DNA of 64,000 nt from Crocinitomicaceae bacterium (GTDB taxonomy: Bacteria; Bacteroidota; Bacteroidia; Flavobacteriales_D; Crocinitomicaceae): positions 62,001 to 126,000 of the forward strand of contig JALQYQ010000030.1 of NCBI GenBank assembly GCA_023262855.1, in the 5' to 3' direction. Below, in pieces: positions 18,601-27,147 of the stretch (its first letter is position 1; every line of letters begins with the position of its first letter). The position numbers were made by a program, and so were the translations under genes. The notes under the pieces were generated by a model, which was given only the letters and a program-made list of their open reading frames with translations, did no database searches and was not told where the DNA came from.

Positions 18601-21600
18601 AACACAGCGGTGGTGACTTATATTTCAACTTAGGGAATATTTCAGAAGATGTTCTTTCGGATTCAAGAAAGAGTTTTGAAAATGGTTTACCGCCAACAGG
18701 TGTTTCGGCAAACGATGACTTGGATACTACAACTTGGGGTCGTGTTTCAACACAGCAAGTTGTTGTAAATGCGTTCGATAATGATCCTAACTCACGATTA
18801 AATCAAGACGTTGGTCTTGATGGTTGGGCAAATGCACAAGAACAACTTGCCTACCAAAATTATGTGAATTGGGTGCAAAATAATGCTGTGATTGATCCAG
18901 CTGTAAAGGCAAAAATGATTGCTGATCCATCAAGCGATGATTATAATTTTTACCGTGATGATGTGTATGATGCGGATACGTTTAATATCTTAAAACGCTA
19001 CAAAAAATACAATGGGATGGAGGGCAATTCTCCAACCACCGAAATGTCAGATACGGCCAATGTTGATGGTTATCCAACGCAAGGAACAAACATGCCTGAT
19101 TTGGAAGATATCAACCAAGATAACAACCTTGCTGAATCCGAAAGTTACTTCCAATACAAGATTAGCTTGCGTCCAAATGACATGCAAGTTGGGAAGAACT
19201 TTATAACAAACGTTCAAGTGTATCAAAATGGAACGAAAACTGAGCGTTGGTATCAGTTCAAAATTCCAATTGCAGATTACGAGAAAAAAGTGAATGGAAT
19301 TCAAGATTTCAGGTCCATTCGTTTTATGCGTATGTTCATGAAAGGGTTTGATGAAGAAGTATTGTTGCGTTTTGCTCGTCTTGAATTAATTCGTGGAGAA
19401 TGGAGAAGGTATAAATTGGATTTGACTGAACCAGGAGAAAGTGTTCAAGTTGACCCGAATTTAACAACCTTTAATATTGCTGCTGTTAACGTTGAAGAAA
19501 ACGATCAACGCAGTCCAATTAAATATGAAATTCCGCCTGGTATTTTACGTGAAATTGATCCATCTCAAACCTATCAACGTCAATTGAATGAGCAATCACT
19601 TGTGTTAGACGTGTGTAATTTGCAAGATGGTGATGCTCGTGCTGCTTACCGTAATGTCCAATTTGACGTTCGAACATATAAGAAATTGAAAATGTTCGTG
19701 CATGCGGAAGAAGTGCTTCAATCTATGCCATTGAACAACCAAGATTTGACTTTATTTGTGCGTTTGGGAACGGATTTCGTGGATAACTATTACGAATACG
19801 AATTACCATTAGATAAAACCTTGTGGGGTGCGACGCTGGCAGAGGATATTTGGCCAGAATCAAACAACGTAGAAATTGTTTTCGATGATTTGTTAGACCT
19901 GAAAAAGAAACGAAATTTATTAATTGACGGTGGAAGTACCGATGTTTCCTATGTGATTGAATACGTGGCACCGGATCCAGCTAATCCGCAACGCCAACTA
20001 AAAGTTAAGGGTAGTCCAAACCTTCAGGGAATAAAAACCTTGATGGTTGGAGTAAGAAACCCTAGTAAATCATCTGACAATCCTTGGCCAGATTCTGGAG
20101 ATCCGGAATGTGCGATTATTTGGATCAACGAGCTTCGTTTGACAGACTTCGTAAGTGAGGGTGGACAAGCTGCCGTTGCTCAAGCACAATTGCAATTAGC
20201 GGATTTTGCGAATGTATCGGCATCGGGTAATTATTCAGGAATCAACTGGGGAAGTGTTGAAAGTCGCGTACAAGAGCGTCAGCGTAATGAACGCATTGGA
20301 GTTGACATGAATGCGAATGTTCAACTCGGACAATTCTTTGGTAAACAAGCTGGTGTTTCCTTACCATTCTTTTATGGTTATTCATTGGGAATCATCAATC
20401 CTGAATACGATCCATTCAATCCAGATGTGAAATTGTCAGACTATGACATGGCAACGCGTAAAGAGCGTGCACGTGCAGGTCAAGACTTTACAGAAAGAAA
20501 ATCGTATAATTTCACGAATGTTCGTAAAGAAGCGAAAGCAGGTTCAACAGCACACTTCTGGAGAGTTTCAAATTGGTCAGCAAGTTATTCGTATTCGGAA
20601 AACATGCGTCGTGATTTTAATACAAACTACGACAAAACGAAAACATGGAATGGAGGTTTGAATTACAATTATTCATTTGCTGCTAAACCATTTGAACCGT
20701 TTAAAAAATTGAAATTTGTCCAAAAATCGAAATGGTTAGCACTTGTTAAGGATTTCAATTTATACTTAACACCGAAAAACATTTCATTTACGAATGATGT
20801 ATTGCGTTCATACAACGAACGTCAAGTTAGAAATAACATGGTTCCGGATTATGAGTTTCAACCTGTTTATGTGAAACGATTCACATGGAATAGAACTTAT
20901 AACTTAGGATATGACATTTCTAAAAATATCAAATTCACGTTTGCAGCTACGAATCGTGCAATATTTGAAGAAGGCAATGACCGTGTTGATCGCAAATTGG
21001 ACCCAGTTAGCTATCAAGCATTCAAGGATACGATACGTTCTCAAATGAGCACCTTTGGTAAAACAATGGATTATTCGCACAACTATAGTTTGAGCTACAA
21101 TTTGCCATTGGATAAATTACCACTAACAGATTGGATGTCGGCCAATGTTAAATATGGGGGAACATATAACTGGCAACGAGCTCCATTAGCGCAAGCAGAA
21201 TTTGGAAATACAATTCAAAATAACCGTACTGTAAACGTTACGGGTCAGATGAATTTCACCAATTTGTACAATAAAATTCCTTATCTGAAAAAGGTAATTG
21301 CAGACGGTAAAGGTGGCGGACGTGGTGCTATCGGTACAAAAGAAGTTGGTGGACGAAATACAAGTGGAGACGGACCTAAGGAGGATGCTGGTAAAAAGAC
21401 CGAAGAAGAAACTCCGATTGACGAGTCGAACATGACTGAAAAGGAAAAGAAGAAAGCGAAACGCAAAAAAGAGCGAGAAAAACGTAAGAAAGATCGTGAG
21501 AAAAAACGCAAAGGAAAAGTTCATCCAGTTGGTGGTTTCTTTGCACGAGCTTTAATGACAGTTCGCAATGTGTCAGGAACGTATGCCATGACAGATGGAA

Positions 21601-22922
21601 CCTTATTACCTGGTTATAACCAAGAATCAAGTGTATTAGGATTTAACAATAGTTTCAGTGCTCCTTTGGGTGGATTTGTATTTGGTCAACAGCGTTATGA
21701 TTTGTGGGGTCGTGAAACAGGTTACAATATTGCGACAACAGCAGCTGATAATAATTGGTTGGTGAAAAATGAAGCATTGAATAAGCAATATACGACTACA
21801 CATACTCAAAACTTGAATTTGCGTGCTTCATTGGAACCGTTAAAAGATGTGACTATTGAGATGACATTGACCCGCAACTATGGAAATAACTCAAGTGAAT
21901 TCTTCCGTTGGAACGAAACAACGCAACAATATGAAGGACAAAGTAAAGTTGAAACTGGTACTTTAACGTATACAAATGTTACAATTGGGTCTGCTTTTGC
22001 TTTAATTGATAGTAAAACATATTCTTCTGAAACATTCAATAACTTGTTAGCGAATAGAGAAGCTGTTTCTGCTTTGTTAGGAGCAAATAATGCAAATTCT
22101 TCACCGCTAACTTCAGGGTATTATTCTGGTTACAGTGGAACTCAACAGGAAGTAGTTACGGGAGCATTCTTAACAGCTTATTCGAAAAAATCGGTTACGG
22201 ATAAAAACGTGAATCCTTTGAAAAACGTTCCGCTTCCAAACTGGTCTGTTAATTACAATGGATTAACGAAGTATGAGTTTGCTAAGAAATACGTTAAGAA
22301 TTTCGTAATTCGTCATGGTTACAGTTCTACGGTAAGCGTTGCTGGTTTACAAACGAATTTAAATGCAGGTTTTGATGCGAATGGTGATGCGAATGCGCGT
22401 GATATCAATAATAACTTCATTGCTGATCGACAAATTCAAAATGTTACTATTTCTGAACGTTTCTCACCATTGATTGGAATTGATGCAACTTGGAACATTA
22501 AAGGACAAGGCTTGATCACCAAGTTTGAATTTAAAAAGGATAGAAGTTCTACCTTGTCGTTGAATAACAATCAGGTGACAGAAGTGTTAGGATCTGAATG
22601 GGTAATTGGTACAGGTTATAAATTCGAGAAAGTTAAATTGATTGAGAAAATTCCTGCAAGTTCCTTGAATGTTCGTTTTGATTTATCGTTCCGTGATAAC
22701 TTAACAGTGATTCGCAAAGTAGTTGAAAACACCAACCAAGCGACAGCAGGACAACGTGTTGTTTCAATTAAGTCGTCTGCGGATTACAACTTAACACAGA
22801 ACTTAACGCTTCAAGTGTATTACGATCAAGTAATCAATACGCCTAAAATTGCTACTTCATACAAGACAGCAAACATGAGTACAGGTATTCGTTTACGTTT
22901 CAATCTTGCAGGAGTTCAATAA
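15603..22922 (+). CDS. sprA: Type IX secretion outer-membrane translocon SprA (SOV)
   Basis: Giant beta-barrel channel of the T9SS, through which cargo with C-terminal sorting domains crosses the outer membrane; in gliding relatives it is needed for motility. The 2439 residues, an N-terminal signal segment (LLVFLVFLFQATIGKAQ) and repeated barrel-type strands through the whole length fit SprA. Characteristic pieces are SVELSFGVNSSRYENP near 145, INGEYAYLIPGQPKAIN and YIDDFEGSQ near 800-825, and a C-terminus ending in STGIRLRFNLAGVQ. A Lys/Arg/Glu-rich segment (about 21400-21520) interrupts the barrel region. The start is a TTG at 15603, adjacent to the ruvA stop; no ATG lies nearby in frame. 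Confidence 0.95.
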   Translation: MKKTEVLLTNWKSTSLLVFLVFLFQATIGKAQDTLQFPIQNNIDPTQTQPQSFDLGDPSSVQQTIVYDPVTGTYIFKETIGSLNYRNPSMMTLEEYLEYERQKVLRENWKEKIEQQTAQSQPMEFPIKIGSKAFENFFGSDQITIRPQGSVELSFGVNSSRYENPILPVKQRHITRFDFQQQIQMNLVGQIGTKLKIGTSYNTQAAFDFDNISKLEYTGNEDQIMQKIELGNVALQLPTSLIQGSQTLFGAKTQMKFGRATVDLIAASSKGKRQEINITGKAQVQKFELTADNYEANRHYFVNLYHHDHYDEAMATIPIVNSSAYITRMEVWLTNRTNNTENTRNIIAFADLGEAKAENCEGEPGAYGPSEMPDNEANGLYDWASNQPLVRGFSNAVSALSSQVTAPGPFQQAVHYEKVENARKLTEQEFTYNALLGYISLNLPLNNDEVLAVAYEYTYRGETYQVGEFSTDGVAGQQALILKLLKPTITNPKNKVWDLMMKNVYSIGAYQVDQTGFRIDLLYNNPATSLSVPFFPMTGVDDKQIVTLLEMDKLNQNNQPFSDGVFDYVPIVFNGNRAENGGTINTRNGRVYFSTVEPFGKTLASKLATAGISQVNIDQVAYTELYDSTKTAAQQIPSKNRFSFKGEYQSSVSSDIPLNALNVPQGAVTVTAGGIKLVEGTDYTVDYNLGRVKILNTGILESNTPIKISIESNSVFGFQARSLIGGHYNYRFSDKFNIGGTWMRMMERPVTQKVDIGSEPFKNNILGVDFAFRTEVPFLTKLVDLLPVISTTQKSTFSINGEYAYLIPGQPKAINKDGTSYIDDFEGSQSAIDLRSVTSWRLASVPQGQPDLFPEAANKDLSAGYKRAKAAWYLIDPLFYQKNSLTPQHIKDDPSQLSDSRMRLVNQVDIFPNLQQQYGSIPNIPILELAYYPLERGMYNYDTTNTVNPDGTFTNPENRWGGIMRSLSTNDFEQTNIEFIQFWVLDPFNDDAEAVNPNTQHSGGDLYFNLGNISEDVLSDSRKSFENGLPPTGVSANDDLDTTTWGRVSTQQVVVNAFDNDPNSRLNQDVGLDGWANAQEQLAYQNYVNWVQNNAVIDPAVKAKMIADPSSDDYNFYRDDVYDADTFNILKRYKKYNGMEGNSPTTEMSDTANVDGYPTQGTNMPDLEDINQDNNLAESESYFQYKISLRPNDMQVGKNFITNVQVYQNGTKTERWYQFKIPIADYEKKVNGIQDFRSIRFMRMFMKGFDEEVLLRFARLELIRGEWRRYKLDLTEPGESVQVDPNLTTFNIAAVNVEENDQRSPIKYEIPPGILREIDPSQTYQRQLNEQSLVLDVCNLQDGDARAAYRNVQFDVRTYKKLKMFVHAEEVLQSMPLNNQDLTLFVRLGTDFVDNYYEYELPLDKTLWGATLAEDIWPESNNVEIVFDDLLDLKKKRNLLIDGGSTDVSYVIEYVAPDPANPQRQLKVKGSPNLQGIKTLMVGVRNPSKSSDNPWPDSGDPECAIIWINELRLTDFVSEGGQAAVAQAQLQLADFANVSASGNYSGINWGSVESRVQERQRNERIGVDMNANVQLGQFFGKQAGVSLPFFYGYSLGIINPEYDPFNPDVKLSDYDMATRKERARAGQDFTERKSYNFTNVRKEAKAGSTAHFWRVSNWSASYSYSENMRRDFNTNYDKTKTWNGGLNYNYSFAAKPFEPFKKLKFVQKSKWLALVKDFNLYLTPKNISFTNDVLRSYNERQVRNNMVPDYEFQPVYVKRFTWNRTYNLGYDISKNIKFTFAATNRAIFEEGNDRVDRKLDPVSYQAFKDTIRSQMSTFGKTMDYSHNYSLSYNLPLDKLPLTDWMSANVKYGGTYNWQRAPLAQAEFGNTIQNNRTVNVTGQMNFTNLYNKIPYLKKVIADGKGGGRGAIGTKEVGGRNTSGDGPKEDAGKKTEEETPIDESNMTEKEKKKAKRKKEREKRKKDREKKRKGKVHPVGGFFARALMTVRNVSGTYAMTDGTLLPGYNQESSVLGFNNSFSAPLGGFVFGQQRYDLWGRETGYNIATTAADNNWLVKNEALNKQYTTTHTQNLNLRASLEPLKDVTIEMTLTRNYGNNSSEFFRWNETTQQYEGQSKVETGTLTYTNVTIGSAFALIDSKTYSSETFNNLLANREAVSALLGANNANSSPLTSGYYSGYSGTQQEVVTGAFLTAYSKKSVTDKNVNPLKNVPLPNWSVNYNGLTKYEFAKKYVKNFVIRHGYSSTVSVAGLQTNLNAGFDANGDANARDINNNFIADRQIQNVTISERFSPLIGIDATWNIKGQGLITKFEFKKDRSSTLSLNNNQVTEVLGSEWVIGTGYKFEKVKLIEKIPASSLNVRFDLSFRDNLTVIRKVVENTNQATAGQRVVSIKSSADYNLTQNLTLQVYYDQVINTPKIATSYKTANMSTGIRLRFNLAGVQ

Positions 22923-22924
22923 TT

Positions 22925-23365
22925 ATGATACGTCCAGCACGAAAAGGTGATGAAACGTCAATTATGGAATTAATCCATGGATTGGCATTGTATGAAAAGG
23001 CTCCTGAACAAGTCGTTAACACGGCTACGGATTTAGGGATTCACCTCTTTGAGGAGAAAATCTGTGAAGCCATTGTTGCTGAAAAGGATGGTCAAATTGT
23101 TGGGTTCGCATTGTATTACACCAATTATTCCACATGGAAAGGCAAATGCTTGTATCTCGAAGATTTCTATGTACTTCCAGAATTGCGTGGTGAAGGAATT
23201 GGTTCAATGTTATTTGATGAAGTTGTTGAAATTGCGCGTAAGCGTGGTGTAAAACGAATGGATTGGCAAGTTTTGGAATGGAATGAACCAGCAATCAACT
23301 TCTACAAGAAAAAAGAGGCTGTTTTGGATCCTGAATGGATGAATGGACGTTTGTTCTTTGACTAG
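22925..23365 (+). CDS. GNAT family N-acetyltransferase
   Basis: A 146-residue GCN5-type acetyltransferase that transfers acetyl from acetyl-CoA to an amine. The acetyl-CoA motif is visible as LPELRGEGIGSMLFDEV (about 88-104), preceded by the core strand GKCLYLEDFYV and followed by WNEPAINFYKKK, the usual motif B. It resembles the diamine (spermidine-like) acetyltransferase branch, with ATKxD-type RPARKGDETSI at the N-terminus, but the substrate cannot be settled. It begins two bases after sprA, so it is probably on the same transcript. Confidence 0.85.
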   Translation: MIRPARKGDETSIMELIHGLALYEKAPEQVVNTATDLGIHLFEEKICEAIVAEKDGQIVGFALYYTNYSTWKGKCLYLEDFYVLPELRGEGIGSMLFDEVVEIARKRGVKRMDWQVLEWNEPAINFYKKKEAVLDPEWMNGRLFFD

Positions 23366-23406
23366 AACTATTTTAATGCATACGTGTTATTGATAGAAAC
23401 ATATTT

Positions 23407-24291
23407 ATGAAGCATATACTTATAGCTGGAGGATCAGGATTAATTGGAAAAAAATTAGCCTTACGACTAGTAGAAAAAGGATATGAGGTTTCAATTTTGT
23501 CACGCAAACCTTCAGGTTCAAATCATTATTATTGGGATCCATCAAAAAAGGAAATTGATGCAACTGTTTTACACAAAGTTGATGTAATTATCAATCTTAG
23601 TGGTGCTGGGATTGCTGACAAAAAATGGTCGCATGAACGTAAGTTAGAATTACAAAATTCACGCGTTGGAACGAATGTTTTTCTATTTTCGCTTGTTGAT
23701 CAATTACCAAATCTAAAGCAATACATTTGTTCTTCTGGTATCAATGCATACGGTTATAACGACGAAAAGATTTATACAGAAACGGATACATACGGTACAG
23801 ATTTCTTATCTCAATTGGTGCGTGTTTGGGAATTAAGTGCGGATCAATTTAGTGCGAAATGTAAAGTTGCCAAAATTAGAACGGCTATGGTTCTTTCATC
23901 GAAAGGTGGTGCTTTAGGAAGATTAATGCCTGTTGTAAAATTTGGATTGGGTTCAGGAATTGGAAAAGGAACCCAAGCTTCTCCATGGATTCATATGGAT
24001 GATTTGGTGGAAATGTATGTTTTTGCAGTAGAAAATGAGTTAGAAGGCACGTATAATGCACTAGCAGGCTTTGATTCTAACTATGATTTAATGAAGACAC
24101 TTGCACAAACTTTGCGCAAACCTTATTGGTTGCCAAATGTGCCTGGATTCGTAATGCGAAGATTGTTTGGTGAAATGGCCTTAATGCTACTGAATGGTGT
24201 TCGTGCATCGAATGAAAAGATAACTGAAAAAGGTTTCCATTTTAAGCATACAACCTTGAAAGAGGCTTTGAATGATTTACTTAAAAAGTAA
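23407..24291 (+). CDS. TIGR01777-family NAD-dependent epimerase/oxidoreductase (YfcH-like)
   Basis: A 294-residue atypical short-chain dehydrogenase. The nucleotide motif is GGSGLIGKKLA near residues 8-18; NLSGAGIADKKW (about 68-79), SSGINAYGY (about 112-120) with the Tyr of the active-site region, and WIHMDDLVEMY (about 197-207) are diagnostic for the YfcH/TIGR01777 group. The physiological reaction of the group is not established. The last residues (about 250-294) form the DUF1731-like C-terminal helix region. It is the final gene of the maeB-ruvA-sprA run, 41 bases after GNAT, and ends in an inverted repeat that overlaps its stop codon. Confidence 0.88.
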   Translation: MKHILIAGGSGLIGKKLALRLVEKGYEVSILSRKPSGSNHYYWDPSKKEIDATVLHKVDVIINLSGAGIADKKWSHERKLELQNSRVGTNVFLFSLVDQLPNLKQYICSSGINAYGYNDEKIYTETDTYGTDFLSQLVRVWELSADQFSAKCKVAKIRTAMVLSSKGGALGRLMPVVKFGLGSGIGKGTQASPWIHMDDLVEMYVFAVENELEGTYNALAGFDSNYDLMKTLAQTLRKPYWLPNVPGFVMRRLFGEMALMLLNGVRASNEKITEKGFHFKHTTLKEALNDLLKK

Positions 24292-24319
24292 ACTGCGGAT
24301 GTGCAATAATCCGCAGTTT
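24290..24319. terminator. Inverted repeat between convergent epimerase and phoH genes
   Basis: The arms AAACTGCGGAT (24290-24300) and ATCCGCAGTTT (24309-24319) are exact inverted repeats with an eight-base loop. The plus-strand T run is short; the minus-strand side (ACTTTTTAAG) is better. Probably bidirectional. Confidence 0.7.
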
Positions 24320-24325
24320 AAAGAG

Positions 24326-25651
24326 TTACAATAAATCGTTTGCCAAGTTCGCCAATTCAGATCGTTCGCCTTTTTCCAATTTGATGTGTGCGAAAAGTTC
24401 TTGTCCTTTTAATCGGTCAATCAAATAAGCCAAACCATTACTGTTTTCATCTAAGTATGGTGTATCAATTTGGTGAACGTCACCAGTGAAAATGATCTTT
24501 GTATTTTCACCGGCCCGCGTAATGATAGTTTTTATTTCATGCGGCGTTAAATTTTGAGCCTCATCGATGATAAACATGATATTCGATAAACTTCTTCCAC
24601 GAATGAAAGCCAACGGCGTTATTACGATTTTACCAGCTTCTTCCAGTTCAACGATTGCTCTGTGTTTCTTTTCATTTTCACCGAATTGTGATTTAATGAA
24701 TTTTAAGTTATCCCACAAAGGTTCCATGTAAGGACCAATTTTATCGTTGGCATCGCCCGGTAAGAAACCAATATCTTTATTCGATAAGGGAACAATTGGT
24801 CGCGCTAAAATTACTTGGTGAAAGGATTTGATTTGTTCCAATGCAGAAGCCAAAGCAATCAGTGTTTTACCCGTTCCAGCGACACCTTGGAGCGCAACTA
24901 ATTTCACATTTGGATTCAACAATGCATTAAACGCGAATGCTTGTTCAGCATTTTTCGGTTTAATCCCGTACACATATTCCTTTTCAATGCGTTCTATTTG
25001 ATCGGTGTGGTGATTGTAAACAGCCAACGAAGAAGTTTTGCCATTTTTTAAAATGTAATAACCATTTGGTGCTTTTTTAGAACCTAAAATTCCGTCTTCA
25101 TCGATCTTCCCAGCAGTGAAAATCTGACGAATGACTTCGGAATCTATTCCTTCTATTGTGTAAGACGAAGCTTCTTCCAAGTGATTGTTATCCACTTTTC
25201 CAGTTTCATAATCTTCAGCAGCGATTCCGAGAGCTTTCGCTTTGATGCGCAGATTGATGTCTTTTGTAATCAAAACAACTTCTTTCTTCAACTCGGTTTC
25301 CTTTAGGAAAAGTGCCGAATTGATGATTTTGTGGTCATTTTTGCCAACAGAATAGACATATTCAGCATTAATTTCACGTGGATTATTCTCCAGGACAACT
25401 CTGAAATTCCCCATTCCTTTGCCTAGTGAAATCCATTCTTGTAAACCTCCGTTGCCAGAAAGTTTATCAATAAAGCGGATGACTTCTCGCGCAGAAAAAT
25501 TCTTCGTGTCGTTTCCAACCTTGAATTTGTCTAATTCTTCCAACACCGTAATCGGAATGGCTACATGATTTTCCTTGAAATTCATGATTGCTTGATGGTC
25601 GTGCAAAAGCACAGATGTATCAAGTACGTAGATTTTTTGCTTTTTAGACAT
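24326..25651 (-). CDS. PIN domain-PhoH ATPase fusion (PhoH2 type)
   Basis: A 441-residue protein joining an N-terminal PIN ribonuclease domain (IYVLDTSVLLHD, with later acidic residues in VLEELDKF and KNDHKI, about 5-140) to a PhoH ATPase/helicase domain with Walker A GVAGTGKT (256-263) and Walker B MFIIDEAQN (about 359-367). PhoH2 proteins unwind and cut RNA in the few studied cases; cellular role here is inferred. The ATG at 25651 is used; the longer frame starts at a TTG 18 bases upstream. Because it stands as one gene with no small antitoxin-like frame upstream, it resembles the housekeeping YlaK-type fusion rather than a toxin-antitoxin pair. Confidence 0.9.
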   Translation of the reverse strand: MSKKQKIYVLDTSVLLHDHQAIMNFKENHVAIPITVLEELDKFKVGNDTKNFSAREVIRFIDKLSGNGGLQEWISLGKGMGNFRVVLENNPREINAEYVYSVGKNDHKIINSALFLKETELKKEVVLITKDINLRIKAKALGIAAEDYETGKVDNNHLEEASSYTIEGIDSEVIRQIFTAGKIDEDGILGSKKAPNGYYILKNGKTSSLAVYNHHTDQIERIEKEYVYGIKPKNAEQAFAFNALLNPNVKLVALQGVAGTGKTLIALASALEQIKSFHQVILARPIVPLSNKDIGFLPGDANDKIGPYMEPLWDNLKFIKSQFGENEKKHRAIVELEEAGKIVITPLAFIRGRSLSNIMFIIDEAQNLTPHEIKTIITRAGENTKIIFTGDVHQIDTPYLDENSNGLAYLIDRLKGQELFAHIKLEKGERSELANLANDLL

Positions 25652-25810
25652 GGCTGAATTTTTTATCAATGTAGTTGATTAAATTCAGAAACTAACTAAA
25701 ACGAAAGGGCTAGTTATTTACAAAAAGGTGTTAGTAGAAATAAATTAAACACACAATATTTGGCACTGTGAAGCGTTTGCAATCAGTCGATTAAATAAAT
25801 GTAAATTGAA

Positions 25811-27139
25811 TTAAAAGAATCTGTTACGGCTGATTATTCGGTCGACAGGGATGTAAATAGAACCAAAGGCCTCGAAACGACTTAAGGAATCCAAACTAAA
25901 CACCAAACGCGTTCCACGTTGTGTCCAAACACCATTGTTCACAGTATTTGATTCTGTTTTTGGTGCATATTGACCGGTGTGAAAAATAAAGTAGTTGCTT
26001 TTTGTAGTCAATTTTAATTGAGGTGAGAATAGGAATCTAAAATACTGTTCTTCCTGAGTTAAAATACCTTTTGATAGCAAGCGATTGATTAATTGTTTCC
26101 CATTTTTATTGACAGAAAACATAATAGAGTAACCAGGAACCTTCACATCTTTCGTTTTTTCAACTTCTGTCACATTAAAATCATCATCTAAAACAGATTC
26201 GATATAAGTTTCTTGAACCGTTTGAAAACCACCTTGACGTAAAGACAAATCACCTTCCCACGCATTCAAAAATTCAGCGGTTGGAAAACTAATTTTCTTG
26301 CCCAATTTCACCATCCACTTATACAATGGATCTTCTGGGTCATTGCGCAATTTTTCGACATCTAAATGAACATTCAACATTTTACTGGTAGATTCCCCCG
26401 ATTTAAAGTTCATCCCCTCTTTTTTCATTTTTATGTTCAATGGTTTCTTGTTGCGCACGTATGCCTTTAAACTGAAACTGGTCGAATCACTATCATGGGC
26501 AAAAAGTGCTGTTTCAATGCCATTGTCTTTCAATTTCGCCCAGTTTGAATACAAGACTAATTTTTCATCTTTGAACTGTTTTTCCTTTAAGAAAGCACGC
26601 CAAGTTGGTTCAATATCGTAACGCTTCGCACGGTGAACACGGTCGTAATTTTCCTTGAAATTAGTTCCTTTATAAATGAAGAGATAATTGTGACCATAAT
26701 ACAAATAGCCATTTTCCTTCTTGAATTGATAAACCTTTTGCTCTTCAACAATTGTATCAGTTATATCAATGAATTTACCTAATCGTTCGATTCCTTCATA
26801 AATCTTACTACTGTCGGTAACTTCAACCAATGCACCCCAATCACCGCTTTCATTTCCAAAGAAATAAACAGGATTTTGAAGGTTCAAACCGTACAGTTTT
26901 CCTTGACTTAAAATGAATTCATACGAGAACAAATCGCGGAAAGGAATCTTGTGATAATACAACATCCCACTGGTTTCGCGGGCAACGTCCAAGACATATG
27001 CACGACCAAGGAAATCCGCATCTGGTAAACGATCTTCAATTCTTGGAGGCACATTTTTTCTGAAAATGTACGGTCGTAAAATTAAAAACGCACCTAAAGC
27101 AATTGATAAGAATATGATTAAGGAAATCTTCTTAAACAT
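25811..27139 (-). CDS. Membrane-anchored envelope protein of unknown function, distantly DUF4836-like
   Basis: A 442-residue protein with an N-terminal membrane anchor (KISLIIFLSIALGAFLIL) and a long extracytoplasmic part. I do not recognise a named family with certainty. The domain order resembles the gene just upstream (a segment NPVYFFGNESGDWGALVEV that aligns in character with LNVFYGRGETYEVSGFTF, followed by a DSSKIYEGIERLG/DKKQLFEVFDDF-type helix), so the two may be distant paralogues. It follows that gene with 8 bases between, on the same strand, and is probably in one transcript with it. No enzyme motif, no cysteines in a pattern. The function is unknown. Confidence 0.6.
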   Translation of the reverse strand: MFKKISLIIFLSIALGAFLILRPYIFRKNVPPRIEDRLPDADFLGRAYVLDVARETSGMLYYHKIPFRDLFSYEFILSQGKLYGLNLQNPVYFFGNESGDWGALVEVTDSSKIYEGIERLGKFIDITDTIVEEQKVYQFKKENGYLYYGHNYLFIYKGTNFKENYDRVHRAKRYDIEPTWRAFLKEKQFKDEKLVLYSNWAKLKDNGIETALFAHDSDSTSFSLKAYVRNKKPLNIKMKKEGMNFKSGESTSKMLNVHLDVEKLRNDPEDPLYKWMVKLGKKISFPTAEFLNAWEGDLSLRQGGFQTVQETYIESVLDDDFNVTEVEKTKDVKVPGYSIMFSVNKNGKQLINRLLSKGILTQEEQYFRFLFSPQLKLTTKSNYFIFHTGQYAPKTESNTVNNGVWTQRGTRLVFSLDSLSRFEAFGSIYIPVDRIISRNRFF

Positions 27140-27147
27140 GAATTTGC

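Noticed and set aside
21186-21524. Minus-strand frames opposite the Lys-rich part of sprA
   Set aside because: They are made by the AAG/AAA-rich codons read in reverse (Phe/Ser-rich), with no start signal or homology; shadows of sprA.
24326-25651. PIN-PhoH protein as the toxin of a toxin-antitoxin system
   Set aside because: No small partner frame is found directly upstream, and the protein resembles the widespread housekeeping fusion.
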